Positions 1 through 6,808 of a stretch of 9,455 nt of DNA are shown one piece after another. The stretch's first letter is position 1, and each line of letters opens with the position of its first letter. Location of the stretch: assembly GCA_023392475.1 (NCBI GenBank), contig JAEVZA010000360.1, positions 1 to 9,455 of the forward strand, given 5' to 3'. The position numbers were made by a program, and so were the translations under genes. The notes under the pieces were generated by a model. It was not told where the DNA came from. It searched no databases and saw nothing but the letters and a program-made list of their open reading frames with translations. Source of the DNA: Actinomycetes bacterium (GTDB taxonomy: Bacteria > Actinomycetota > Acidimicrobiia > Acidimicrobiales > Microtrichaceae).

Positions 1-105
1 TGGCTGCACCGCGGGCGGCCCTGGCCGAGCGGCCTCGAGCCGCCGACGGCGACGGTCGACTCGTTCGCGGACGCCGTGCGCCTCGTCCTGTCGAACGCCG
101 CCTGA
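1..105 (+). CDS. C-terminal end of a probable HAD-family hydrolase (partial)
   Basis: The reading frame is open from the first base of the window and ends at TGA 103-105, giving the last 34 residues of a protein that begins outside the window. The peptide starts WLHRGRPWP and ends with DSFADAVRLVLSNAA. An aromatic residue, a short basic/glycine stretch and then a 'DSFAEL..LL'-type final helix is how many haloacid-dehalogenase-like hydrolases end, so that family is my best guess. The catalytic aspartate motifs would lie upstream and cannot be seen. The product is therefore tentative, but the frame itself is convincing: codon third positions are strongly G/C, and a terminator-like hairpin follows. 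Confidence 0.5.
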   Translation, partial: WLHRGRPWPSGLEPPTATVDSFADAVRLVLSNAA

Positions 106-137
106 CGGCAGCGGCGCGATCCGGCGCCACGCAGCAC

Positions 138-155
138 CGCCGCGTGCGCGCGGCG
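138..155. terminator. GC-rich hairpin after the partial HAD gene
   Basis: Arms CGCCGCG (138-144) and CGCGGCG (149-155) form a perfect 7-bp stem with a TGCG loop, 33 bases after the stop of the upstream gene and 26 bases before the next start. There is no T-run after it, which is common for actinobacterial terminators but makes the call weak. It could instead be a 5' UTR stem for the epimerase gene. Confidence 0.35.
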
Positions 156-181
156 AGGTCACCCGGTGGGAGAGTGGCCGC

Positions 182-1105
182 ATGCCCGAGACCCTCACCG
201 ACCAGACCCTGATCGTCACCGGCGTCACCGGCCAGGTGGCCGAGACCGTGGCCACGGCACTCGCCGACGGCAACGAGGTCATCGGCGTCGCCCGGTTCAG
301 CGACGAGGCCGCGAAGGCGCGGCTCGAGGCCGCCGGGGTCCGGTGCGTGTCGGCCGACCTCGTCGGCGCCGACTTCGACGACGTCCCGACCGGCGTCGAC
401 GCCGTCCTCAACTTCGCGGTCGTGAAGACGCAGCGCTGGGACCTGGACCTCCGCGCGAACGCCGAGGGGATCGGGCTGCTGATCGGCCACGTCCGTCCGG
501 GACGCGTCCTGCACTGCTCGTCGACGGGGGTCTACGACCCGGCGGGCGCGGCACGGCTCGACGAGTCGGCGGCGCTCGGCGACAACCACCGGCCGATCAT
601 GCCGACGTACTCGATCGCCAAGATCGCGGCCGAGGAGGTCGTGCGCACGATGTGCCGCTTCCTCGACGTCCCGTCGACGATCGCCCGCCTGAACGTGCCC
701 TACGGCGTCGGCCCCGACGGCGCGGCGCGGGGGTGGCCCGCGTTCCACCTGGCGATGATGCAGGCCGGCATGCCGATCCCGGTCCACCCCGACCGGCCCA
801 ACCTGTTCAACCCGATCGACCTGGACGACATCGCCGCCACGGTGCCCGCGCTGCTGGGCGCCGCGAGCACGCCGGCGACGATCGTCAACTGGGGCGGCAC
901 GGAGCAGGTGTCGCTCGAGGAGTGGTGCGCGTTCCTCGCGGAGCGCTGCGGGTACGAGGTGGCGTTCGAGGAGACCGACGGCACCATCGGCGGCGTCACC
1001 GTCGACCTGACCCGCCTGCACGAGATCGCCGGCCCCACGTCGGTCTCGTGGCGCGACGGGTTCGGCGCGCTCGCCGACGCGTGGATGGCCGCCGCACCCG
1101 CCTGA
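182..1105 (+). CDS. NAD-dependent epimerase/dehydratase (extended SDR)
   Basis: A 307-residue protein of the extended short-chain dehydrogenase/reductase superfamily, expected to be a soluble NAD(P)-dependent oxidoreductase, epimerase or dehydratase. The N-terminal Rossmann motif is G14-V-T-G17-Q-V-A20, a GxxGxxA variant. The active-site strand reads CSSTGVY (about 112-118). The catalytic pair is Tyr143 and Lys147 in YSIAK. The PYGVGPDG stretch and the later FNPIDLDDIA segment are typical of epimerase substrate-binding halves. ATG 182 is preceded by a purine-rich GGGAGAG about 6 bases upstream, which supports this start. The substrate cannot be read from the sequence. It is convergent with mycothione reductase, with only 9 bases between the stop codons. 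Confidence 0.85.
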   Translation: MPETLTDQTLIVTGVTGQVAETVATALADGNEVIGVARFSDEAAKARLEAAGVRCVSADLVGADFDDVPTGVDAVLNFAVVKTQRWDLDLRANAEGIGLLIGHVRPGRVLHCSSTGVYDPAGAARLDESAALGDNHRPIMPTYSIAKIAAEEVVRTMCRFLDVPSTIARLNVPYGVGPDGAARGWPAFHLAMMQAGMPIPVHPDRPNLFNPIDLDDIAATVPALLGAASTPATIVNWGGTEQVSLEEWCAFLAERCGYEVAFEETDGTIGGVTVDLTRLHEIAGPTSVSWRDGFGALADAWMAAAPA

Positions 1106-1112
1106 GGGCGGG
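1097..1112. terminator. Bidirectional hairpin between convergent genes
   Basis: CCCGCC (1097-1102), loop TGAG, GGCGGG (1107-1112): a perfect 6-bp stem overlapping the TGA of the epimerase gene and ending 2 bases before the last codon of the opposing mycothione reductase gene. Its position between two convergent stops suggests a shared terminator. No U-tract is seen on either strand. Confidence 0.4.
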
Positions 1113-1114
1113 CG

Positions 1115-2506
1115 TCAGCGGAGGGCGTGCAGGAGCGCGTTCTCGAGCAGCTCGGGCAGCGCCGGGTGCGCCCAGATCTGGCCGCGCGCCATGGCCTCCG
1201 CGGTGATGCCGAACGACATCGCCTGCGCCACCTGCTGGACGAGCGTGGCCGCCTGGTACCCGATCACGTGGCCGCCCAGGATCTGGCCGGTGTCGGCGCA
1301 GACGAGGATCTTGGCGAAGCCGGCCGTGTCCTCCATCGCCCAGCCGTAGGCGATCCCGCCGTAGTCGCAGCGCCCGACGACGTACGGGTGGCGACGGGCG
1401 TCGAGGTCCACCTCGCGCTCGCCGACGGAGCCGATCTCGGGGTGGGAGAAGATCGCGTGCGGCACCACGTCCTGGCGGATCCGGACCGGCGCGTCGGGGT
1501 GCAGCAGGTTGTGCGACACGACGCGCGCGTCCTGGTTGGCGAGGTGCTTGAGCTGCTGCGGGTTGCGGATGTCGCCCAGCGCCCAGATGCCCTCCACCCC
1601 GGTCCACAGGGTGTCGTCCGTGACGACGTAGCCCGCGTCGTCCAGCCGCACGCCGGTGCGACCCACCTCGAGCTGCGCGCCGTTCGGGATGCGACCGGTG
1701 GTGACGAGGAGCGCGTCGCCGCAGACGATCTCCGTGTCGGTCGTGCCGTCGGCGTTGGCGCAGTCGAGCCCGACGGTGAACGTGCCGTCCTCGTAGGCCA
1801 CCGACTGCGCCTCGGAGTTGAGGTGCAGGTACGCGCGCCGGCCGAACTGCTCGGTGAAGCGCACGGACACCTCGGTGTCCTCGTGGCGCACCAGCTGGTC
1901 GCCGCGGTGCACGACGCTGACCTGGGTGCCGAACGCGGAGAACACGTGGCCGAGCTCGGCGGCGATGTAGCCGCCGCCCAGGATGATCAGGTGCTCCGGG
2001 AGCTCCGGGATCCGCATGATCGAGTCGGAGGTGTGGAACGGCGTGTCGGCCAGGCCGGGGATGTCGGGGACGGAGGCGTGCGCGCCGGCGGCGAGGACGA
2101 CGCGGTCGGCCTCCAGCTCGACGGTGCCGTCGGGGCCGTCGACCCGCACGCGCCGCATCCCCGTGAAGCGGGCGTCGCCGGTGATCACCTGCACGTGGTC
2201 CTGGCTGCGCCGGTAGCGCTCGCCGCCCTCGGCGATCGGGTCGATGCGCCCGAAGATGCGGTCTCGGATCGACGGCCAATCCACCTTGGGGTCCTGGAAC
2301 CCCACCCCGAGGCGGTCGGCGTCGGCGGCCTCCGCCACGCGGTTGGCCGGCACGACGAGCATCTTCGACGGGATGCAGCCCCGGTTGAGGCACGTGCCGC
2401 CGAAGACGTCGCGCTCGACGATGCCGACGCGCCAGTCGTCGAACTCGTGGGTGAGGATGGAGTTCCCCGAGCCGGTGCCGATGATGAGCAGGTCGAGGTC
2501 GGCCAT
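1115..2506 (-). CDS. mtr: Mycothione reductase
   Basis: A 463-residue pyridine nucleotide-disulfide oxidoreductase, close to the usual length of about 460 for mycothione reductase. This FAD enzyme uses NADPH to reduce oxidised mycothiol (mycothione) in the actinobacterial cytoplasm. The N-terminal FAD-binding stretch IIGTGSGNSIL (8-18) has the GTGSGNSIL form typical of Mtr rather than the GxGxxG of lipoamide dehydrogenase. The redox-active disulfide is Cys39/Cys44 in GGTCLNRGCIPSK. The NADPH Rossmann motif is GGGYIAAE (177-184), with His200-Arg201 after it as expected for NADPH. A second FAD motif is seen in ALGDIRNP. The C-terminal active-site His-Glu pair is His447/Glu452 in HPALPELLENA. 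The start ATG at 2506 has no ribosome binding site but has a -10 box 6 bases upstream, suggesting a leaderless mRNA. A less specific flavoprotein disulfide reductase is the main alternative. Confidence 0.9.
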   Translation of the reverse strand: MADLDLLIIGTGSGNSILTHEFDDWRVGIVERDVFGGTCLNRGCIPSKMLVVPANRVAEAADADRLGVGFQDPKVDWPSIRDRIFGRIDPIAEGGERYRRSQDHVQVITGDARFTGMRRVRVDGPDGTVELEADRVVLAAGAHASVPDIPGLADTPFHTSDSIMRIPELPEHLIILGGGYIAAELGHVFSAFGTQVSVVHRGDQLVRHEDTEVSVRFTEQFGRRAYLHLNSEAQSVAYEDGTFTVGLDCANADGTTDTEIVCGDALLVTTGRIPNGAQLEVGRTGVRLDDAGYVVTDDTLWTGVEGIWALGDIRNPQQLKHLANQDARVVSHNLLHPDAPVRIRQDVVPHAIFSHPEIGSVGEREVDLDARRHPYVVGRCDYGGIAYGWAMEDTAGFAKILVCADTGQILGGHVIGYQAATLVQQVAQAMSFGITAEAMARGQIWAHPALPELLENALLHALR

Positions 2507-2518
2507 GCCCGGAGGATA
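2507..2518 (-). promoter_or_regulatory. Leaderless -10 promoter element of mycothione reductase
   Basis: On the minus strand TATCCT (complement of 2513-2518) matches the actinobacterial TANNNT -10 consensus. It is followed by six bases (CCGGGC) and then the ATG. That spacing places the transcription start at or within a base or two of the A of the ATG, and there is no Shine-Dalgarno sequence in the usual place. No convincing -35 hexamer was found. Confidence 0.5.
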
Positions 2519-2560
2519 CGGCGGGCACCTCCGCGGTCGGTCGACGCGTGCCGGAGCCAG

Positions 2561-2580
2561 AACTGGAACGCGTTACAGTT
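2561..2580. promoter_or_regulatory. KstR-like TetR-family operator
   Basis: AACTGGAACGCGTTACAGTT is a 20-bp near-perfect palindrome: only positions 6 and 15 break the symmetry. Its core (2564-2577) fits TNNAACNNGTTNNA, the operator consensus of KstR, the TetR-family repressor of cholesterol catabolism in mycobacteria and rhodococci. It lies 47 bases upstream of the acyl-CoA dehydrogenase operon and overlaps a possible -10 box at 2574-2579. Binding would therefore block transcription of that operon. It is also only about 55 bases from the divergent mycothione reductase start. The regulator itself is not in the window; another TetR protein with a similar site is possible. Confidence 0.65.
2574..2579 (+). 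promoter_or_regulatory. Possible -10 box of the acyl-CoA dehydrogenase operon
   Basis: TACAGT fits TANNNT and would give a transcript start near 2586, with a leader of about 40 bases holding the ribosome binding site AGGGGGA (2617-2623). It sits inside the right half of the palindromic operator. No good -35 box was seen. Confidence 0.4.
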
Positions 2581-2626
2581 CCACGGCCGGCGCATCGGGT
2601 CGGCGTCCACGATCTCAGGGGGATCC

Positions 2627-3805
2627 ATGCACATCGCGTACACGGAGGAGCAGCAGCGCCTCCGGGACGAGCTGCGTGCGTACTACGACGAGCTCCTGAC
2701 CGACGAGATCCGCGAGCACCTCCACGAGGAGGCCGGCTGCGGGCCGGTGCACCGCCAGATGGTGAAGCAGATGGCGGCCGACGGCTGGCTCGGCATCGGC
2801 TGGCCGAAGGAGTACGGCGGCCAGGGCCGGAGCCAGATGGAGCAGTTCATCTTCTTCGACGAGTCGATGCGTTCCGGTGCGCCCGTCCCGATGCTGACGA
2901 TCAACACCGTCGGCCCGACGATCATGCAGTTCGGCACCGACGAGCAGAAGGACTTCTTCCTCCCCAAGATCCTCGCCGGCGACCTCAGCTTCTGCATCGG
3001 CTACTCGGAGCCGGGCGCCGGCACCGACCTCGCGTCGCTGCGCACCAAGGCGGTGCGGGACGGCGACGAGTACGTCATCAACGGCCAGAAGATGTGGACC
3101 TCCCTGGCCAAGGACGCCGACTACTGCTGGCTCGCCGTGCGCACGGATCCCGACGCGGCGAAGCACAAGGGCATCTCCATGATCATCGTGGACATGAAGT
3201 CGCCCGGCATCACGGTCGACCCCCTGAGCCTCCTGTCGAGCCACGACATCAACGCCACGTACTTCGACGACGTCCGCGCCCGCGCCGACTGGCTCGTCGG
3301 CGGTGAGAACAACGGCTGGGGCCTGATCGTCAACCAGCTCAACCACGAGCGCGTCACGCTGTGCTCGCCGGGGCTGCTCGAGCAGAGCTACACCGAGGTG
3401 CGCCGCTGGGCGCAGCAGACGACGAACGCCGACGGGTCCCACCCGGTCGACCACGAGTGGGTGCGGCTCAACCTCGCCCGCGTCCACGCCGGGCTCGAGT
3501 TCCTCCGGCTCATCAACTGGAAGGTGGCCTGGACCGCGACCGAGGGCCACCTGGACGTCGCCGACGCGTCGACCATCAAGGCGTTCGGCACCGAGTTCTA
3601 CCTGGAGGCGTTCCGCCTCCTCATGGAGGTGCTCGGCCCGCAGGCGTACCTGGAGCGCAACTCGACGGGGTCGCTCCTCAAGGGCCGCCTCGAGATGAAC
3701 TACCGCAGCCTGCTGATCCTGACCTTCGGCGGCGGCACCAACGAGATCCAGCGCGACCTGATCGGCATGTTCGGCCTCGGCCTGCCGCGCGCGCTGCGGA
3801 ACTAG
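2627..3805 (+). CDS. fadE26: Acyl-CoA dehydrogenase, catalytic alpha subunit (FadE26/ChsE4-like)
   Basis: A 392-residue acyl-CoA dehydrogenase, normal length. It oxidises an acyl-CoA to the 2,3-enoyl-CoA using FAD. The N-terminal helical domain carries WPKEYGGQGRS (about 55-70). The ACAD signature is IGYSEPGAGTD (124-134), followed by NGQKMWTS (152-159). The catalytic base appears to be Glu241 in NQLNHERV, the isovaleryl-/FadE26-type position; the medium-chain position near the C-terminus is glycine (FGGGTNEIQR, 367-376). Overall wording is strikingly like mycobacterial FadE26 (ChsE4), which with FadE27 forms the alpha2beta2 enzyme for the first beta-oxidation step of the cholesterol side chain. 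ATG 2627 has AGGGGGA a few bases upstream; the frame stays open far upstream, but that part is antisense to mycothione reductase. It is followed after 15 bases by its partner subunit. Sterol specificity is inferred from resemblance and the operator, not proven. Confidence 0.88.
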   Translation: MHIAYTEEQQRLRDELRAYYDELLTDEIREHLHEEAGCGPVHRQMVKQMAADGWLGIGWPKEYGGQGRSQMEQFIFFDESMRSGAPVPMLTINTVGPTIMQFGTDEQKDFFLPKILAGDLSFCIGYSEPGAGTDLASLRTKAVRDGDEYVINGQKMWTSLAKDADYCWLAVRTDPDAAKHKGISMIIVDMKSPGITVDPLSLLSSHDINATYFDDVRARADWLVGGENNGWGLIVNQLNHERVTLCSPGLLEQSYTEVRRWAQQTTNADGSHPVDHEWVRLNLARVHAGLEFLRLINWKVAWTATEGHLDVADASTIKAFGTEFYLEAFRLLMEVLGPQAYLERNSTGSLLKGRLEMNYRSLLILTFGGGTNEIQRDLIGMFGLGLPRALRN

Positions 3806-3820
3806 AGCGAGGGGAACACC

Positions 3821-4924
3821 ATGGACTTCCGTTTCAGCGAGGAGCAGCAGGCCATCGCCGACCTGGCCGGCCAGGTGCTGACCGACCGGTCGACGCACGA
3901 GCGCCTGCGCGAGCTCGAGCGCGCCGACGGGCCGCGGTTCGACCGGGACCTCTGGAAGGAGCTGGCCGACCTCGGCGTGCTCGGCGCGTCGGTGCCCGAG
4001 TCGCACGGGGGAGCGGGGCTCGACCTCGTCGCCCTCGGCGGCGTGCTCGAGGCCGCGGGCCGCACCGCCGCCGCCGTCCCCCTCTGGGAGACGCTGGCGC
4101 TCGGCGCCCTGCCGATCGCCGAGTTCGCCCCGGCGGAGCTCGCGGGCGAGATCCTGCCCGCGGTCGTCGCCGGCGACGTCGTGCTCACCGCGGCGTGGCA
4201 CGAGCAGGGCGGCGAGCCGCTCGCCCCGACCACGACGGCGACCGATGCCGGCGGTCGCTGGAGCGTCACGGGATCGAAGATCTGCGTGCCGGCCGGCCAG
4301 GTGGCGGACGCCGTCGTGGTGCCCGCCGCGATCGAGGGCGGCTCCGTGGGGCTGTTCCTCGTGCGCGCCGGCGAGGGCGTCGCGGTGGAGCCGCAGCGCA
4401 GCACCTTCGGTGACCCGCAGGCCGCGCTCCTGTTCGCCGAGGCACCGGCCGCCCTCGTCGCCGAGGGCACCGAGGCGCTCCGTTGGGCCTACGAGCGTGC
4501 CGTGGGCACGCAGTGCTCGGTGGCCGTGGGCGTCTGCGCCGAGGCGCTCCGCCTCACCGCCGAGTACACGAAGGAGCGCAAGCAGTTCGACGTGCCGATC
4601 GCCTCGTTCCAGGCCGTCGCGCACCGGGCCGCGGACGCGTACATCGACACGGAGGCCGTGCGCCTGACCTCGCACCAGGCGCTCTGGCGCCTGTCCGAAG
4701 GCCGGCCGGCGACCGCCGAGGTCGCGACCGCGAAGTTCTGGGCCGCGTGGGGCGGCCAGCGGGTCGTGCACGCGGCGCAGCACCTCCACGGGGGCGTCGG
4801 CGTCGACCGGGACTACCCGCTGCACCGCTGCTTCCTCCAGGCGAAGGAGATCGAGCTCCAGCTCGGCGGGACCACCCGGCAGCTCGTCGCCCTCGGCGAC
4901 GTCATCGCCGCCGAGCCGGTCTGA
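3821..4924 (+). CDS. fadE27: Acyl-CoA dehydrogenase, non-catalytic beta subunit (FadE27/ChsE5-like)
   Basis: A 367-residue acyl-CoA dehydrogenase paralogue that follows the alpha subunit by 15 bases, with its own ribosome binding site GAGGGGA (3809-3815). The N-terminal half is degenerate compared with standard ACADs (the usual signature loop near 125-160 is not recognisable). The FAD-contacting half is kept: Arg253 in KERKQFD, and HGGVGVDRDYPLHR starting at His323. No glutamate is present at the position matching Glu241 of the alpha subunit (the stretch reads RAVGTQCSVAVGVC), so it probably cannot do the chemistry alone. This is the known pattern of FadE27-type partners in actinobacterial heteromeric dehydrogenases, where the beta subunit completes the FAD site. 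It should therefore not be read as a decayed gene. Steroid or branched acyl-CoA breakdown is the likely pathway. Confidence 0.85.
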   Translation: MDFRFSEEQQAIADLAGQVLTDRSTHERLRELERADGPRFDRDLWKELADLGVLGASVPESHGGAGLDLVALGGVLEAAGRTAAAVPLWETLALGALPIAEFAPAELAGEILPAVVAGDVVLTAAWHEQGGEPLAPTTTATDAGGRWSVTGSKICVPAGQVADAVVVPAAIEGGSVGLFLVRAGEGVAVEPQRSTFGDPQAALLFAEAPAALVAEGTEALRWAYERAVGTQCSVAVGVCAEALRLTAEYTKERKQFDVPIASFQAVAHRAADAYIDTEAVRLTSHQALWRLSEGRPATAEVATAKFWAAWGGQRVVHAAQHLHGGVGVDRDYPLHRCFLQAKEIELQLGGTTRQLVALGDVIAAEPV

Positions 4925-4947
4925 GCCGACTGGGCGCGACGCGCGGC

Positions 4948-4957
4948 GCGGCGCCGC
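4948..4957. terminator. Palindrome in the convergent gap after fadE27
   Basis: GCGGCGCCGC is a perfect 10-bp palindrome in the 45-base gap between the stop of the beta subunit gene (+) and the stop of the glycosyltransferase gene (-). It could be part of a shared terminator, but the arms are short and there is no T-run, so the call is weak. Confidence 0.25.
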
Positions 4958-4969
4958 TGGGCGACGCGC

Positions 4970-6094
4970 TCAGCCGATGTCGGTCAGGAGCCGGTCCAGC
5001 CACTCGACGTCGACGTCGAGCGCGTGGCGATCGGGGTCCTTGGCCGGCGGGTCCTCCGTCGCGGGGACGAAGTCGTACGGCAGGCCCTTGCAGGTGGCGA
5101 GGTAGTAGAGCTCCGGTGACACGGTGGTGCCCCGCAGCAGCTCCACGAGGTGGGTGTGGCGGCTGAAGAGGCACTGGGCCATGCCGCTGCCGGGCATGCC
5201 GACGACGAGGTCGGAGGCCCGGAACCACGAGAGCAGCTCCGGCACGGCGACATCGGCAGGGTCGACGGCCTGCACGCCGTGCCGCTCGAGCACCTCGTCG
5301 AGCTCGGCCCGGTTCGAGATGTGGCCGATCGACGCGCGGCGGTCGAGGAAGATCCGACGCGGCGCGGTCGGCGCCTCGGCCAGGCGCACGGCGTCGGCCC
5401 AGCGGCGGTACCAGCTCGGTACGGCACCCGAACCGGGGCGCGTGACGTAGCTCGGGATCAGGACGCGCTCGGCCCGGAGCGGCGTGCCGGCCTCCACCTG
5501 CAGCAGCTCGACGTTTCGGCCGCCGAGGTGCCCGAGCAGGAACGTCTCGAGCTCCGTCAGCGGCCCGTCGTGCACGAGCGTGATGCGCCCGACGCGGTGC
5601 ATGGCGGGGTGGATCATCAGCCCGGCGCGCGGCAGGTGGTCCACGAGCGTGTGGAGCCGCGAGCGCAGCGGTGAGCGGAAGACGGCGATCGTGCCGTCGA
5701 CGCGGATCGGCGGGGAGCGCAGCTCGTCCTGGTCGAGCAGGGCGCGCCCGACCATGTTGGTGGTCACCGACTCGGCCACGATGCGGCCGTCGGTCGACAT
5801 GACGACGCGGGAACCGGGGCAGACCACCGCGTCGTGCAGCACGTGCACGCGAGCGGGCGGCAGCGCGAGGGCCGCGGTGCCGAGGCCGAGCCGAGCGGAC
5901 GACGGGGCGAGCGGCAGGCGGTCGGCGTCGGGGCAGGGGAGGGTCTCGCCGCCGCCGAGGTGGATGAGCTCCGTGCGGGGCAGGACGGCGGCCGGCACGG
6001 TCCGGGGCCAGTGCGAGCGGCGCGGGCCGCTCGCGACCCGTGGACGCCACGTCCGCATTCGACCGGCAGCGCCGGTGGCCCATCCCATCGTCAT
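4970..6094 (-). CDS. Glycosyltransferase family 61 (DUF563)-type protein
   Basis: A 374-residue predicted glycosyltransferase of the GT61/DUF563 type, expected to transfer a sugar from a nucleotide-sugar donor onto a glycan or polysaccharide. Supporting pattern in the C-terminal half: an RRIFLDRR strand (about 245-252), then ISNRAELDEVLERHGVQAVD, an LLSWFRASDLVVGMPGSGM segment (Gly299-Met305 around GMPGSGM, at the place of the usual 'GAHGAGLTN' loop), and CLFSRHTHLVELL. A mid-protein stretch near SRLHTLVDHLPRAG matches the N-terminal part of the family domain. There is no signal peptide or membrane helix. The start is uncertain: ATG 6094 lies only 3 bases after a -10-like TACCGT, so Met3 (6088) or Met13 (6058) may be the true start. 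It stands alone with no other sugar genes around it. Confidence 0.7.
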   Translation of the reverse strand: MTMGWATGAAGRMRTWRPRVASGPRRSHWPRTVPAAVLPRTELIHLGGGETLPCPDADRLPLAPSSARLGLGTAALALPPARVHVLHDAVVCPGSRVVMSTDGRIVAESVTTNMVGRALLDQDELRSPPIRVDGTIAVFRSPLRSRLHTLVDHLPRAGLMIHPAMHRVGRITLVHDGPLTELETFLLGHLGGRNVELLQVEAGTPLRAERVLIPSYVTRPGSGAVPSWYRRWADAVRLAEAPTAPRRIFLDRRASIGHISNRAELDEVLERHGVQAVDPADVAVPELLSWFRASDLVVGMPGSGMAQCLFSRHTHLVELLRGTTVSPELYYLATCKGLPYDFVPATEDPPAKDPDRHALDVDVEWLDRLLTDIG

Positions 6095-6097
6095 GGG

Positions 6098-6103
6098 ACG
6101 GTA
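6098..6103 (-). promoter_or_regulatory. -10-like element before the glycosyltransferase gene
   Basis: On the minus strand TACCGT (complement of 6098-6103) fits TANNNT and ends 3 bases before ATG 6094 and 9 bases before the second in-frame ATG (6088). No Shine-Dalgarno sequence is visible, so a leaderless start at or near 6088-6092 is plausible. The 147-base gap 6095-6241 is a divergent promoter region shared with the stress-protein gene. Confidence 0.35.
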
Positions 6104-6185
6104 ACAGTCGGGAACACCGGGCCGAGATCAATTGACCACCCGGAGTGACGGATGTCCGCCACATGACCAACCCCTGTCGCCGGGC

Positions 6186-6196
6186 CGGTACCGTGG
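6186..6196 (+). promoter_or_regulatory. -10 region of the universal stress protein gene
   Basis: CGGTACCGTGG contains TACCGT (6189-6194), a TANNNT -10 box, 47 bases before the start codon. This gives a leader of about 40 bases ending in the ribosome binding site AAGGGGAG (6228-6235). The same 11-mer recurs at 7420-7430. A clean -35 at normal spacing is not seen; ATGACC (6163-6168) is 20 bases upstream. Confidence 0.4.
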
Positions 6197-6241
6197 CGAC
6201 CCGGACGGGCGACGCGGCCCGGGATCGAAGGGGAGTGCGGC

Positions 6242-6697
6242 ATGAAGATCCTCGTGGGGACGGACGGCTCGGACGACGCGGTGGCCGCTGCGGCACAGGC
6301 CCTGGGCGTCCTGGCGGCGCCCGACTCGGTCATCGTCATGAGCGTCGTGCAGACGCCCGCCGTCGCCACCTCAGGCATGGAGTCGGGCTTCGCCGGCGGC
6401 ATGGCGAGCCCCGAGACCGTGAACGCCGCGTGGGTCAACGCCACCGAGGAGGCCGACGAGGCCATCGACCGCACGGTCGCCGGGTTCCCCGACGGCACCC
6501 CGGTGGAGCGACGGGTCGAGACGGGGGAGCCGGGGCTCACCCTCGTGCGCGTGGGTCAGGAGGCCGGGGCCGACGTCATCGTCGTCGGATCACGGGGTCG
6601 GGGCGCCATCAAGCGTGCCCTGCTCGGCTCCGTCAGCACGTACGTGGCCAACAACGCCGGCCGCCCCGTCCTGGTCATCGGCGACGCCGGGGAGTGA
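6242..6697 (+). CDS. Universal stress protein, ATP-binding type
   Basis: A 151-residue single UspA domain, normal length. It begins MKILVGTDGSDDA, the first strand and nucleotide-contacting Asp of the family. It ends with the ATP-binding signature G-x2-G-x9-G-S: Gly116, Gly119, Gly129 and Ser130 in VGSRGRG...LLGSVS, followed by the final strand PVLVIGD. Keeping this motif places it with ATP-binding USPs rather than the non-binding UspA type. Such proteins act in the cytoplasm in stress or dormancy responses; the partner is unknown. It has a good ribosome binding site (AAGGGGAG) 6 bases before ATG 6242 and is divergent from the glycosyltransferase gene. It appears to be monocistronic: downstream lie a hairpin and 820 bases without genes. 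Confidence 0.9.
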   Translation: MKILVGTDGSDDAVAAAAQALGVLAAPDSVIVMSVVQTPAVATSGMESGFAGGMASPETVNAAWVNATEEADEAIDRTVAGFPDGTPVERRVETGEPGLTLVRVGQEAGADVIVVGSRGRGAIKRALLGSVSTYVANNAGRPVLVIGDAGE

Positions 6698-6702
6698 CAC
6701 CG

Positions 6703-6726
6703 TCCCGCCGGCACGCCCGAGCGGGA
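6703..6726 (+). terminator. Terminator-like hairpin after the stress-protein gene
   Basis: TCCCGC (6703-6708) and GCGGGA (6721-6726) form a 6-bp stem with a 12-base loop starting 5 bases after the stop codon. No T-run follows. Confidence 0.4.
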
Positions 6727-6727
6727 T

Positions 6728-6748
6728 CGGGGACCCGATGGATCCCCG
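6728..6748. terminator. Second hairpin after the stress-protein gene
   Basis: CGGGGA (6728-6733) pairs with TCCCCG (6743-6748) across a 9-base loop, directly after the first hairpin. It may be part of a compound terminator. Confidence 0.3.
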
Positions 6749-6754
6749 TCGGCG

Positions 6755-6770
6755 CCGTCCGTTCGGACGG
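6755..6770. repeat. 16-bp inverted repeat
   Basis: CCGTCCG (6755-6761), TT, CGGACGG (6764-6770): perfect 7-bp arms around a 2-base centre. It is followed by ACATAATCAG, the most AT-rich spot in the stretch. It could be a third terminator hairpin or an operator; no gene follows directly. Confidence 0.4.
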
Positions 6771-6808
6771 ACATAATCAGGATTTCCGGCGTTTCCCGGC
6801 AGGACCCC

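Noticed and set aside
1127..2626. N-terminal extension of the first acyl-CoA dehydrogenase by 500 residues
   Set aside because: The frame is open but lies antisense to mycothione reductase. The family length, the ribosome binding site and the operator all support the ATG at 2627.
2615..4825. A 736-codon open frame on the minus strand across both acyl-CoA dehydrogenase genes
   Set aside because: It is antisense to two clearly recognised genes, and its sequence is low-complexity, rich in arginine, leucine, valine and histidine. Long antisense frames are expected at this GC content.
3821..4924. Second acyl-CoA dehydrogenase gene as a decayed pseudogene, because the catalytic glutamate and part of the signature are missing
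   Set aside because: The frame is intact, the FAD-binding half is conserved, it has its own ribosome binding site, and known FadE27-type partner subunits lack the base in the same way.
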